Of a DNA stretch of 64,000 nt, positions 17,447 to 26,678 are shown one piece after another. The stretch is taken from assembly GCA_963825845.1 (NCBI GenBank), contig CAWGVL010000091.1:8242-72241 (forward strand), given 5' to 3'. The notes under the pieces were generated by a model. It did no database searches. It saw nothing but the letters and a program-made list of their open reading frames with translations, and was not told the origin of the DNA. The stretch's first letter is position 1. The number at the start of each line of letters is the position of its first letter. The stretch is from DASQDN01 sp963825845 (lineage in GTDB: Bacteria; Acidobacteriota; Terriglobia; Bryobacterales; Bryobacteraceae). The position numbers and the translations under genes are program-made.

Positions 17447-18744
17447 CTACTGCGTTCGGACGGGGATGGTTGTTCCCGCGACAGATTGTACGCCGCCAAT
17501 GGACATGGTCACGGGCACATCTCCGCTGCTGAGGGTAGCGGGTAGGCGCACGTTGATCTGATACAAGCCGCTGATATTTCCGGGAGCTAGTCCGGCATAC
17601 AGGACGTCGGTATCGGTGAAGCGTTGTCCCTCCGATTGTTACCGTCACACGACCCGTGATCGGGACGGCTTGGTTGGGGGTTATGGCGCCTGAGGGGACG
17701 GGAGTCTGTGTAGCGCCTAGACCGGTGCCGTAGAGTTCGAGAATTTCTCCAGGTCGGGTGGGACGGGCGCCGGGAACGACACTTGGCTCGGCGATAATCG
17801 GGCCGCCGTTCGGAATTCGAGCCGCGATGCTGCGTGTCGGGCTGAAGGTGAAGAAGGATGGAGAGAAGTTCTGGATGTTTACAGTCGCTGGGTCGCTTGG
17901 TATTGCATTCTGCCGGTCGGGATTTACGATGACTCTTACCGGCACTGTCCCAGTCTGTGTGAGTGTAGGCGCCTGAACATTGATCTGATCGCCTTGCACA
18001 TACAGAATCGGAACTCGCTGGCCCGCTATCTCAACACCGACGCAGTTCAATTCGGACGGATACTTGCCATCGCGGATGTAGCCGCCATGCGCTTCACGCG
18101 AGGTGCCGGTGGCAAAGTTTCGTCCGAGGAGCGTCAGGATCGAATTGGACGAACCTGCAGGTGTTCCCGACGCTGCATCGACAATTCGCGTCAGGATCGG
18201 CCGTTCACTCGCGCCACACGCCGAGTCCGGCTGCACTCGAATTTGCGTTGTGTAGATCCGGTCTCCCGTATTCGAGTTGTTGCGATTTGCCGCATTGCCC
18301 GCCGCGTAGAAAATAATGTCGCCATCTTCCGGAGGCGCGAGCCATTCGATTTCGAAAGTCTTTGTGCCGTTCAATCCGCCTTCGAGCGTACCGTCCATGG
18401 TGTGAGTGGCGTAGTCACCTGGTACTTGGACGGAGGAGTTGGTCGCGTTAAAGCGGTCCGGCCGTTTGGGTTGGGTTCTTGGCCCATCGCGCGACAATCT
18501 GAAAGCCCCATCGCTGTGCCTCGGGATGTGAGACGGTAACCTTCACGGTTTGCGGTTGGCCGGGCTTATAGCTTGCCGCGTCAATGCGGACGCTACCGCC
18601 GGGAGGATTCAGAGGAAAGCTGGTGTGGCACTGATTGCATGTGTTATGGCCCGGAGCGCCTGTATTGCCGGGAGGCGCTCCGGTAGGCAGTGCAAATAAG
18701 GAAAGAGCGGAGAGCAGTAGCGATGCGGCTGTCTTTAGGGTCAC
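17447..18744 (-). CDS. secreted CxxCH 'choice-of-anchor V'-like / TIGR03437-like protein, copy B (frameshifted)
   Basis: Starts at a GTG that overlaps the stop of copy A by 4 bp. Signal peptide (TLKTAASLLLSALSLFALPTGA) then 'GNTGAPGHNTCNQCHTSFPLNPPGGSVRI', with one CxxCH heme-type motif, followed by a reelin-like beta region ('GTKTFEIEWLAPPEDGDIIFYAAGNAANRNNSNTGDRIY'). The C-terminal half is IPT/TIGR03437-like: 'LTLLGRNFA', 'INVQAPTLTQTGTVPVRVIVNP', 'GEILELYGTGLGATQTPVPSGA', 'ISGLYQINVRLPATLSSGDVPVTMSIGG'. Breaks near 18500 and 17620. Probably an outer-membrane or extracellular protein; role unknown. Confidence 0.78.
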
Positions 18745-20089
18745 CTTTGAATAGTAATAAACGCGTTCTCCTGGGTGCGAGCGCCGCCCGGCAACATCAC
18801 CACCACGGGTTGATCTCCGTTTCGGGACATCGGGCACAACGATGTTGAATTGATAGGTGCCGATGAAGTTTGGCGCTGCGCCGCCATATGAGACCTGTGC
18901 GGTGACGCCACCGATTGTCACCGTAGGTGTGGCCACCAGCGGCGATAGCGCATCCACTGCGCGCGCGGTGGGCATTGCGGGATTCGTCGGGCCGAAATTG
19001 GCGCCGTACAGAATGATAGTGTCTCCGGGTTTTGCGGCCCGTGTTGTCAGGGCTGAACCGAAGAGTCCCGTTTTGCCGAGAAATGTTCCGTCCGCGTGAG
19101 TGCCTGCGATGTATTTCCGGTCTCGGGATCGAACATGAACCATCCCGGCGCCGCGCTCAATACATTGCCTGTGGCCGTGTTGCTCGTGCCGTTACGGGTA
19201 ATCACTTCGACTGGAACGTTACCGGTTTTTCCACCGAGGTCCGGAGCCTGAACATTGATTTGGGTCGGGCTAATGAAATACACGGCGGCGGGCTTGCCAT
19301 CGATGTTGACTTTGACGCCGTCGAGTTCAGTTGGCGCTGCTCCGTTGACGAAATCGCTACCCAACCAGATACGCGTGTTCTGCGCTAAGTCGGTCCCTTT
19401 GATCGTTGTCCAAGAACCGGCAACCATATTGTTCTCGAAGGTCGCGCCGTTCTGTACGCCGTTGCTCGATTGGATGGCCGGTTTCGAGCCTGACGAAGCG
19501 CCGCCCGGTGTTAGCGTGATATTCGCGTGTAAAGACGCGATCGCCGTGTATTCTGACCATTCCCATTTGCAGCGTTCGCTGCGACATAGAATGTCACTGG
19601 TCCGGCATCTGCACCGGCCGGAGGCGTCCAGTCGAATTCATAGGTATTGCCGCTCTTCGCCAAGCTATGTTCAATAAATTGCAGCGGCGCGTCGCTGCGG
19701 CAAGGCGCATTCCGATCATCTTCACAAACGACTTTCGTCTCCGAATTGCTGGGAGTTAAAGTACCCGCTTGTCCACGCGAAAGATTGCTGGCCAGACGAG
19801 CCGTTGCCTGAAACCCGTACAGCCGCGCTGTAGCGCCAGTATCGGTTATCGTCACGGTCATTCGTTGTTTTTGACCAGGCGTGTATGTGTTTCCTTCCGC
19901 AGCGGTGATTTGGACGGATCCTCCAGTCGGATTCGCCTGGCCTGCGTGGCAAGCAGTGCAGGTTCCAAGGTCGCCGGGCGCGCCAGTGTATCGCGCTTCA
20001 GGCCCGCTCGCGCTTGCTAATATCACCGCGGGAATTACCGCGAGGATCGTGACACACTTCGCCATAAAAATGGTGGAAGATCTCTGCAT
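18741..20089 (-). CDS. secreted CxxCH 'choice-of-anchor V'-like / TIGR03437-like protein, copy A (frameshifted)
   Basis: Paralogue and operon partner of copy B. Likely start ATG 20089, 8 bp after the mutY stop. Signal peptide, then 'GPEARYTGAPGDLGTCTACHAGQANPTGGSVQITA' with one CxxCH, 'YGFQATARLASNL', 'TYEFDWTPPAGADAGPVTFYVAANAANGNGQNT', and after a frameshift near 19520 the IPT/TIGR03437-like half ('INVQAPDLGGKTGNVPVEVITRNG', 'PGDTIILYGANFGPTNPA', 'TYQFNIVVPDV', ending 'GGARTQENAFITIQR'). Three frame changes. The two copies keep the same module order, so the whole unit was duplicated. Whether the single CxxCH binds heme is not shown by the sequence. Confidence 0.78.
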
Positions 20090-20096
20090 AAGTAAG

Positions 20097-21050
20097 CTAA
20101 ACCCCTTCGGTCTTCGAAATGACGTGCAACGCTTTTCGAACACTCGTGCTGAACAAGTATTTTAATGGTTTGTCCGTCGATAGCCAACTGTAGCCTGGTG
20201 GTACGACGGCTAAGCCAGCCTCTGCAATTGTAAAAACGTTGTTAACATTTGTAATCGAGTGGCTGAACCGTCCCAGGCTCCTGCCCACGGATGCCTCTGG
20301 CAAGTGAGAATGTTCCGGTAACTCCCAAAATCCGGCGAGCTTCTTCTCCTTCTCGGAACGACGCCAAAACAACATTTCATTCTCCCGACGAATGATCAGA
20401 AGCAAACGTTCCACCCGGATCTGCCTGGACCTTCTTCTCACAGGGAGGTCGTCTTGCCTTCCAGAGGCCCGTGCCTGGCAAAGGTCGGCTATGGGGCAGA
20501 GCAGGCACTGGGGCTTCTTCGGCAGGCAGATCGTGGCGCCCAGTTCCATCATGGCCTCGTTGAAATCACCGGGCCTCCTCGTGTCGAGGCGAGCGTCTGC
20601 TTCGTCGTTGATGTTGTCCATGCCACCCGTCACCCGGCTAAGGACACGAACCACGTTGCCATCGACCGCGGCGTGCGGCAAACCGAACGCGATGCTGGCG
20701 ACGGCTGCCGCCGTGTAGGCGCCAACACCGGGGAGCGCACGAATCGAGTCGTAATCCCGCGGAAACGATGCGTTCATCTGAATGGCTGCTCGCTGGAGGT
20801 TTCGCGCGCGGCTGTAATATCCGAGGCCGGCCCACGCTTTCAGCAGGTCTTCCTCCGGCGCGCTCGCCAGAGCTTCGATGGTGGGAAACCGTGCGATGAA
20901 CCGCTCGAAGTACGGAATCGCCGTCGCGACGCGAGTCTGTTGGAGCATGACCTCCGAAATCCAAATCGTGTAGGGATTGCGGTCACGGCGCCACGGCAGG
21001 TCGCGTTTAGACGCTTCAAACCATGCAAGAAGGCGCTTCCGAAAGGTTTT
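20097..21050 (-). CDS. mutY: A/G-specific adenine glycosylase
   Basis: Removes adenine mispaired with 8-oxoguanine. The frame is open upstream of the internal Met at 20948 through 'LLAWFEASKRDLPWRRDRNPYTIWISEVMLQQTRV', a signature MutY N-terminus, so the true start is near 21050 or slightly beyond; I find no ATG, GTG or TTG in frame there, so the exact start is unresolved and may hide an indel. Further marks: 'AWAGLGYYSRARNLQRAA', 'LPGVGAYTAAAVASIAFG' (helix-hairpin-helix), catalytic Asp in 'AVDGNVVRVLSR', and a [4Fe-4S] loop C-x6-C-x2-C-x5-C in 'CLPKKPQCLLCPIADLC'. C-terminal NUDIX-like domain present. Divergent from uvrA. Confidence 0.93.
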   Translation of the reverse strand, partial: KTFRKRLLAWFEASKRDLPWRRDRNPYTIWISEVMLQQTRVATAIPYFERFIARFPTIEALASAPEEDLLKAWAGLGYYSRARNLQRAAIQMNASFPRDYDSIRALPGVGAYTAAAVASIAFGLPHAAVDGNVVRVLSRVTGGMDNINDEADARLDTRRPGDFNEAMMELGATICLPKKPQCLLCPIADLCQARASGRQDDLPVRRRSRQIRVERLLLIIRRENEMLFWRRSEKEKKLAGFWELPEHSHLPEASVGRSLGRFSHSITNVNNVFTIAEAGLAVVPPGYSWLSTDKPLKYLFSTSVRKALHVISKTEGV

Positions 21051-21073
21051 GTGATTCGAGGCTGAGATACTTA

Positions 21074-23870
21074 ATGGTAGTGGAAGATTATCTGTCGATC
21101 CGCGGAGCGCGGGTCCACAACCTCAAGAACATCTCCGTAGACATCCCGCATAACCAACTTACCGTGGTTACCGGGGTGTCCGGATCGGGCAAGTCGTCGC
21201 TGGTCTTCGACACGATCTACGCGGAAGGACAGCGGCGTTATGTGGAGTCGCTGTCCGCCTATGCGCGGCAATTTCTCGAGCGCATGGAGAAGCCCGATGT
21301 CGATGAGATACTGGCATTGCTCCGCCTATCGCGATCAAACAAAAGAACACGACACGGAATCCGCGTTCGACCGTCGCAACATCGACCGAGTTGTACGACT
21401 TCTTCCGCCTGCTGTGGGCGCGCGTGGGCCGGACATATTGTCCGAATGTGGCACACGCGTTCTGCGGGACACCGTCGATCAGATCGCCGATGAGTTCCTG
21501 AAGCAGCCGGAAGGATCGCGGTGGTACGTGTTGTTTCCGGTCGCTGCGTACGGGCGGAGACGGACAAAGTTCGCGATCATCTGTTCATGCTGCGCGCGAA
21601 GGGATTCACTCGGCTATACCAGGATGGGAAGACGTTCGAGTTTTCAACGCCGGAATCGCTGCTGGACATCGATTTCAGCCGTCCGGTGTTTGTGCTGGTG
21701 GACCGCTTGTCGATCACGCGGCGATATGCGTCAGCGCATCGTTGATACGCGTCGAAATCTGTTATCGCGAAGTCGGGCGAAGTGGTGTTCGAGCAGGCCG
21801 GCGGACGACGGCAAGCGCCTGCGCTTCAGCGAGAAGTTCGCGTGCAAGACGTGCGGGCTCGAGTTTCGCGATCCCGGAGCCGGGACTGTTCAGCTTCAAT
21901 AATCCGTATCGGGGCGTGTCCCCGCTGCCAGGGCTTCGGCAACACGATCGACTACGACATGGACCTGGTGATTCCGGATACGTCGCTGTCGCTTGCGAGG
22001 AGGCGCTGTCGATCCGTGGACAAAGCCGCAGCACCAATGGGCATGGAAGCACTTCAAGGCGGAGAACAAGGGCAAGGTTCGATTCGACGTTCCGTTCTGC
22101 GACCTGGATGCGAAGGAAGCGCGCGATTGTCGCACGGCCATCCGCGAGTACTTCGCCGAGGTGGAAGAGAAGAAGTACAAGGTCCACGTCCGCGTTTTTC
22201 TCAGCCGTTATCGCGGATATGCGCGCTGTCCCGAATGCAAGGGCTCCCGGCTGCGCAAAGAAGCTCTATACGTGCGCGTCGGCGACAAGACCATCGCCGA
22301 TCGTGACGCGGATGAATACGGCCGAGGCGTTCCGAGTTCTTCGAATCGCTGGAGTTTTCGCCCAGAAGAGAATGCGATCGCGGAGAAGATTCTCGTGGAG
22401 GTGCGGCAGCGACTCAAGTTCCTGAACGATGTCGGCCTGCACTACATCACGCTGGAACGTCTTTCGGCCACGCTGTCCGGAGGAGAGGCGCAGCGAATCC
22501 AGCTTGCAACGTGTCTGGGTTCGCGACTGGTCGGCGCATGTTACGTGCTGGACGAGCCCTCGATCGGGCTCCATGCCCGGGACACGGCGCGGCTGGTGGG
22601 GATACTGGGAGAACTGCGCGATCTCGGGAACACAATCATTGTCGTCGAGCATGATCCCGACGTGATGCGGTCGGCAGACCACATCCTGGATATGGGCCCT
22701 GGCGCGGGGGAGCATGGCGGGCGCGTGTTCTTTTCCGGCCCTTACGGCTTCTGAGCGACGGAGCGCAGTCGCTGACCTCGACGCTATCTGAAGGGCGAGC
22801 AAACGTCGCGACGTCGAAACGCACCGCCGCAAGCCGCATCCCAAGCGGATGCTGAAGGTGATTGGTGCGCGGGCGAACAACCTGAAGCACATCGATGTCG
22901 ATATTCCGCTCGACATGATGGTTGCTGTCACAGGTGTGTCCGGGTCGGGTAAATCGAGGCTGGTCCATGAGGTGATCTACAAAACGCTCGCTGCGCGGTT
23001 GGGCAAAGAGGATGTTCCGCGAGGAACACCGAACGAGGCGAGAAGCTGCAGTGCAAGCGCAGTTGAAACGCGCCGAACTGCTGAGCGATGTGCTGCTGGT
23101 GGATCAGTCGCCGATCGGACGTACGCCTCGATCGAATCCGGTGACGTACATCAAGGCGTTCGATCTGATTCGTGAGGCTTTTGCGGCAACGCCGGAAGCG
23201 AGACGGCGCGGCTACACCGCGGGGCATTTCTCCTTCAACATTCCGGGCGGCCGGTGCGAGGTGTGTCAGGGCGACGGCACCGTCACGGTAGAGATGCAGT
23301 TCCTTGCCGACGTCGAGCTGGTCTGCGAGGAGTGCAAGGGGACGCGGTATAAGTCGAGCATCCTCGAGGTGACGTACAACAGGCTGAATATCCACGAGGT
23401 ACTGCAGCTGACCGTGCGCGAGGCGATCTGGTTCTTCAATGAGATTCCGCGACTCGTGGCTAAGCTGAAGCGTGCTGAAGGATGTCGGGCTTGGGTTATC
23501 TGAGGCTCGGCCAATAGCGCGACGACGCTTTCGGGCGGTGAGGCGCAGCGCGTGAAGCTGGCCGGCCATCTCGTCCCAGGCGTCCTGTAAGAGAACGCTG
23601 TTCATCTTCGACGAGCCGACGACCGGACTTCATTTCGACGACATCACCAAACTGCTGGACGCGTTTCAGCGACTGATCGAGAGCGGCGGAAGCATCCTGA
23701 TTATCGAGCACAACCTGGATGTCATTCGCAGCGCCGACTGGATCATCGATATCGGTCCCGAAGGCGGCGCCGGGGGCGGCCGGGTGATCGCGCAGGGTAC
23801 TCCGGAAGATGTGGCCAAAGTTCCGGCTTCTTATACAGGTCAGTTCCTGAAGGCGCTGCTAGCCGGATAG
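21074..23870 (+). CDS. uvrA: excinuclease ABC subunit A (many frameshifts in this sequence)
   Basis: DNA-damage recognition ATPase of nucleotide-excision repair. Reconstructed span of about 932 codons equals UvrA. Pieces in order: 'DYLSIRGARVHNLKNISVDIP', Walker A 'GVSGSGKSSLVFDTIYAEGQRRYVESLSAYARQFL', 'STVATSTELYDFFRLLWARVG' in another frame, 'FACKTCGLEF' and 'CPECKGSRLRKEAL' zinc Cys pairs, first ABC signature 'LSGGEAQRIQLATCLG', Walker B 'LDEPSIGLHARD', second Walker A 'GVSGSGKSRLVHEVIY', 'RCEVCQGDGTVTVEMQFLADVEL', second signature 'LSGGEAQRVKLAGHL' and 'LFIFDEPTTGLHFDD'. At least seven frame changes. Since every motif is recognisable, indel errors are more likely than decay. Overlaps the convergent hydrolase by 12 bp. 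Confidence 0.9.
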
Positions 23871-24491
23871 GCCCACATTGACGATGGCCTGCTCGAACTG
23901 GTCCAGCGCGCCTTTGAAGAAATGGTCTTCGGCTTCGACCCAGATGAGCTTTTTGGGTTCGGGCAAGCTCTCAAATAGCTGGGTCAGTTCTTCCTTCGGG
24001 CCATGTTCGTCGTGCGTGCTGTGAACGAAAACTTTCGGTTTCGCGCAGGACTGGACGTAGCTGACGTCCCTGTACACGGTCGGGAATCCTACCGCGACCA
24101 CGCGGCGCGCTCCGGCGTCGTCGCACCCTAAGCGCAGCACAACACGAGATCCGAAAGAAAACCCTGCGAGCGAATAAGGGAGGTCCGGATAACGTTCCCG
24201 CAGCCAGGCCAACGCAGCGCGCGCGTCCTCGACTTCTCCAAACCCGTGGCCGTAAGCGCCTTCGCTGAGATTCACACCCCGGAAGTTGAATCGGAGTACG
24301 ACGGCTCCGGCTTTCCGAAATCCACGCGCGATCCGATAAACAACTTTGTTGTGCATCGTCCCGCTGTGTTGGGGATGCGGATGGCACACGAGGATCGCCT
24401 CTCGTGGTTCACCATGCTCGGGCTCTTCAAGCAACGCCTCGAGTTTGCCAGCGGGTCCGGCAATCATGTGCGTCTCAATGCGTCGAGCCAT
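23859..24491 (-). CDS. alpha/beta hydrolase
   Basis: 210 aa, cytoplasmic. Features of the small YqjL/DUF-type alpha/beta hydrolases: N-terminal 'HPHPQHSGTMHNKVVYRIARGFRKAGAVVLRFNFRGV', nucleophile elbow 'LAGFSFGSRV' (Ser), acid region 'VHSTHDEHGP' and catalytic His in 'AEDHFFKGALDQF'. Substrate unknown. Its start codon shares one base with the yajQ stop, so the two are coupled. Confidence 0.88.
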   Translation of the reverse strand: MARRIETHMIAGPAGKLEALLEEPEHGEPREAILVCHPHPQHSGTMHNKVVYRIARGFRKAGAVVLRFNFRGVNLSEGAYGHGFGEVEDARAALAWLRERYPDLPYSLAGFSFGSRVVLRLGCDDAGARRVVAVGFPTVYRDVSYVQSCAKPKVFVHSTHDEHGPKEELTQLFESLPEPKKLIWVEAEDHFFKGALDQFEQAIVNVGLSG

Positions 24492-24991
24492 CAGTTCGTC
24501 CGGTAGTTGGTGAACTGCATATCGATGCCGAAGTCCTTGCTCTTGAGGAGGGCGATGACCTCCTGAAGAGTGTCGCGATCCTTGGCGCTGACACGCACGA
24601 GGTCGCCCTGGATCGAGGCCTGGGCCTTCTTCTTGCTGTCCTTGATGGCTTTCACAATCTCGCTTGCCTTCTCCTTTGTGATGCCTTGCTGGAGCGTGAC
24701 CTCCTGCCGAACGGTCGAACCCGCGGCTGGTTGGATTGTCCCGTAGGCCAGCCCTTTGAGCGGCACGTTGCGTTTCACCAGTTTGCCCTGCAGGATCTCG
24801 GTGACGGCCTTCAACTTATACTCGTCGGCGCTCGCGAGAATGAGCTTGTTATCTTTCTCGTTCAGTTCGATCTTGGACTTCGAGTCTTTCAGGTCGAAAC
24901 GGGTGATGATTTCTTTCGACGCTTGCTGGATGGCGTTGGAGACTTCGGAAAGATCGATCTTGGATACGATATCGAAGCTGTTATCGGGCAT
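24491..24991 (-). CDS. yajQ: YajQ family nucleotide/cyclic-di-GMP-binding protein
   Basis: 166 aa, full length for the DUF520 family. 'DNSFDIVSKIDLSEVSNAIQQASKEIITRFDLKDSKSKIELNEKD' is the diagnostic N-terminus, followed by 'KLVKRNVPLKGLAYG', 'GKTKEKASEIVKAIKDSKKKAQASIQGDLVRVSAKDRDTLQEVIALLK' and the end 'MQFTNYR'. Members bind nucleotides, some c-di-GMP, and affect gene expression. Coupled to the downstream hydrolase. Confidence 0.95.
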   Translation of the reverse strand: MPDNSFDIVSKIDLSEVSNAIQQASKEIITRFDLKDSKSKIELNEKDNKLILASADEYKLKAVTEILQGKLVKRNVPLKGLAYGTIQPAAGSTVRQEVTLQQGITKEKASEIVKAIKDSKKKAQASIQGDLVRVSAKDRDTLQEVIALLKSKDFGIDMQFTNYRTN

Positions 24992-25014
24992 TGCTCTGAT
25001 TATCGTAGCAAGGG

Positions 25015-25448
25015 CTAGCCGAGCTTCCGATAGAGTTCATCGAAGTCGATTTGCAGAGTGCCTTTGTCGGGGACATCAATCATGACCACGAGCGGTGATG
25101 AGAGTTCGTGAAGGCGGCTCGGTTTGAGTCGCGACCATGACGGTCTTATTGTACGGGTCGGCAATCATGACCGCTGACCCACCCATCGCGAGGTGATCGG
25201 AGAGTTTCGCGCGCAACGCCGGGCCACGGTTCCACGAGCGATGCGATGTCGACGGTGAGCAGAGGCGGAGTTCGGTCGTCGCGATAGCGACCGTCGGCAG
25301 GGGCGCCGGTTAGCACACTGACATCCGGTATGCGAAATCGGGTGTGAGTGATACGAATGTGTTGCTCCGACATACTCGCAATTGGCTTCGTAGCTCGTTC
25401 TGAGGTATTCCTCTACCGATCGAGCGGTAGAGTCGGCGCGGTTGCCAT
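25015..25448 (-). pseudogene. Uma2-family relic with internal deletion and frameshifts
   Basis: Begins ATG 25448 ('MATAPTLPLDR', matching the start of the copy at 26136), then 'VEEYLRTSYEANCEYV' in a second frame, which jumps straight to 'EQHIRITHTRFRIPDVSV'; about 40-50 residues normally found between these two segments are missing. It continues 'PPLLTVDIASLVEPWPGVAR', 'KLSDHLAMGGSAVMIADPYNKTVMVATQ', and ends 'DVPDKGTLQIDFDELYRKLG' at 25015. Several frame changes. A decayed Uma2-type gene, lying between yajQ and another Uma2 copy. Confidence 0.7.
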
Positions 25449-25659
25449 ACGTCAAGTGTACTTCTGTGAAGTGTACTCCTCGTCTGGTAACCGGGTGGTT
25501 AAGCATTGACGCCTGAATCCTCGATTGTGATTACTTCGACACAGATACGCAGGTTCTGGCCAAGGCTCTCGGCTTGACGGCCGGCTGGCTTGCGGCGTTG
25601 TTCGCGGTACTCACGATGCTGTGCTTCCCGACAACCGTGTTTAGTTCTTCATCTCTGGA

Positions 25660-26136
25660 TTACTGTTCCGTAGGCTCAGGGAGTTTCTTCTCGATGAGTG
25701 ACCCGTCCTCGAACCTGTACGCGATAAACTCTTCCGGATCCATTAACACGAGATGCTGTACACCGATACTTTCGTAATCTCGGAACCGGTCCCGTGTGGC
25801 GGCGAGCGCGTCTTACGGAGAAAGTATCTCGCTCACGGCCCAGGGCACGACAATGCAAATGTCCCCTTCCGGCAAAGGCTTCGGGCATAGCATCACATGA
25901 GGGATTCGGTATCGCGCCCGTTCGATGATCTGTGCCGGAGTTCCCAGCGCCTTGTAGCCGTATTCCTTTTCAAGCTGACGAAAGTGCCCGATTAGAATGG
26001 GATTCAAGAATGAGTGGGAGATTGTGGGCAGGCTGCGCTCCACGAGCACGCCGTCAACGTACTCCATATCGTGGTCGTAGCTTGAATTCAAGTACTCGTC
26101 AACCGGCGCGTGAGCAAGGGTCGGTGCGGTTCCCAT
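25660..26136 (-). pseudogene. Uma2-family gene interrupted by an in-frame TAA
   Basis: The best-preserved Uma2 copy: 'VDEYLNSSYDHDMEYVDGVLVERSLPTISHSFLNPILIGHFRQLEKEYGYKALGTPAQI', 'RARYRIPHVMLCPKPLPEGDICIVVPWAVSEILSP', then TAA at 25813-25815, after which the same frame continues 'DALAATRDRFRDYESIGVQHLVLMDPEEFIAYRFEDGSLIEKKLPEPTEQ' to a stop at 25660. The TAA sits where Uma2 proteins usually have Glu or Asp (SPED), so it looks like a single base change rather than an indel. Follows rplK and its terminator. Confidence 0.75.
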
Positions 26137-26153
26137 AATCCTGGTTTACTGAC

Positions 26154-26178
26154 AAAAAGGCCGCCCCTAGGGGCGGCC
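26154..26178 (-). terminator. intrinsic terminator after rplK
   Basis: A perfect GC-rich palindrome (ggccgcccc ta ggggcggcc, 26159-26178) is followed, in the minus-strand direction, by five T residues (26154-26158). It lies about 30 bp after the rplK stop and isolates the ribosomal genes from the Uma2 copy. Confidence 0.85.
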
Positions 26179-26208
26179 GCGATTCACGATAACGAGATTG
26201 AAACCTTA

Positions 26209-26638
26209 TTAGCTCGCGATGTCAACGCCCATGCTGCGGCAGGTTCCCTTGACGGAACGGACAGCGGCCTCGACATCGAAACAGTTGAGATCGGGCATTT
26301 TAATCTTGGCGATCTCTTCGATCTGCTGTTCCGTAATCTTTCCGACCTTGTTCTTGTTCGGCTCCGCCGAGCCCTTCGCGAGGTTCACGGCGCGCTTAAC
26401 GAGCACAGGTACCGGCGGGGTCTTGGTGATAAATGTAAGCTGCGGTCAGGGTAGATCGTGATCACCACCGGGATGATCAGCCCTTCCTGGTCCTTCGCGT
26501 TGGTCTTCGCATTGAAGGCCTTGCAGAACTCCATGATGTTGACGCCTTGCGGACCGAGGCAGTGCCGACAGGGGGTGCGGGTGTCGCCTTGCCCGCGGGG
26601 ATTTGCAATTTAACTTGTCCAGTAACTTTCTTCGCCAT
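26209..26638 (-). CDS. rplK: 50S ribosomal protein L11 (two frameshifts in this sequence)
   Basis: Component of the GTPase-associated centre. Starts ATG 26638 with 'MAKKVTGQVKLQIPAGKATPAPPVGTA', shifts where 'LGPQGVNIMEFCKAFNAKTNAKDQEGLIIPVVITIYPDRS' is expected (a base is missing in the GTALGP codons), and shifts again near 26440 before 'TPPVPVLVKRAVNLAKGSAEPNKNKVGKITEQQIEEIAKIKMPDLNCFDVEAAVRSVKGTCRSMGVDI'. Total span 430 nt, not divisible by three. Essential and otherwise perfectly conserved, so it is strong evidence for indel errors in this region. Follows nusG by 40 bp; rplA is not next. Confidence 0.93.
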
Positions 26639-26678
26639 TGTTTGTTCCTTGCTATGCGGTTCCCCTGCGGGGGGCCGA

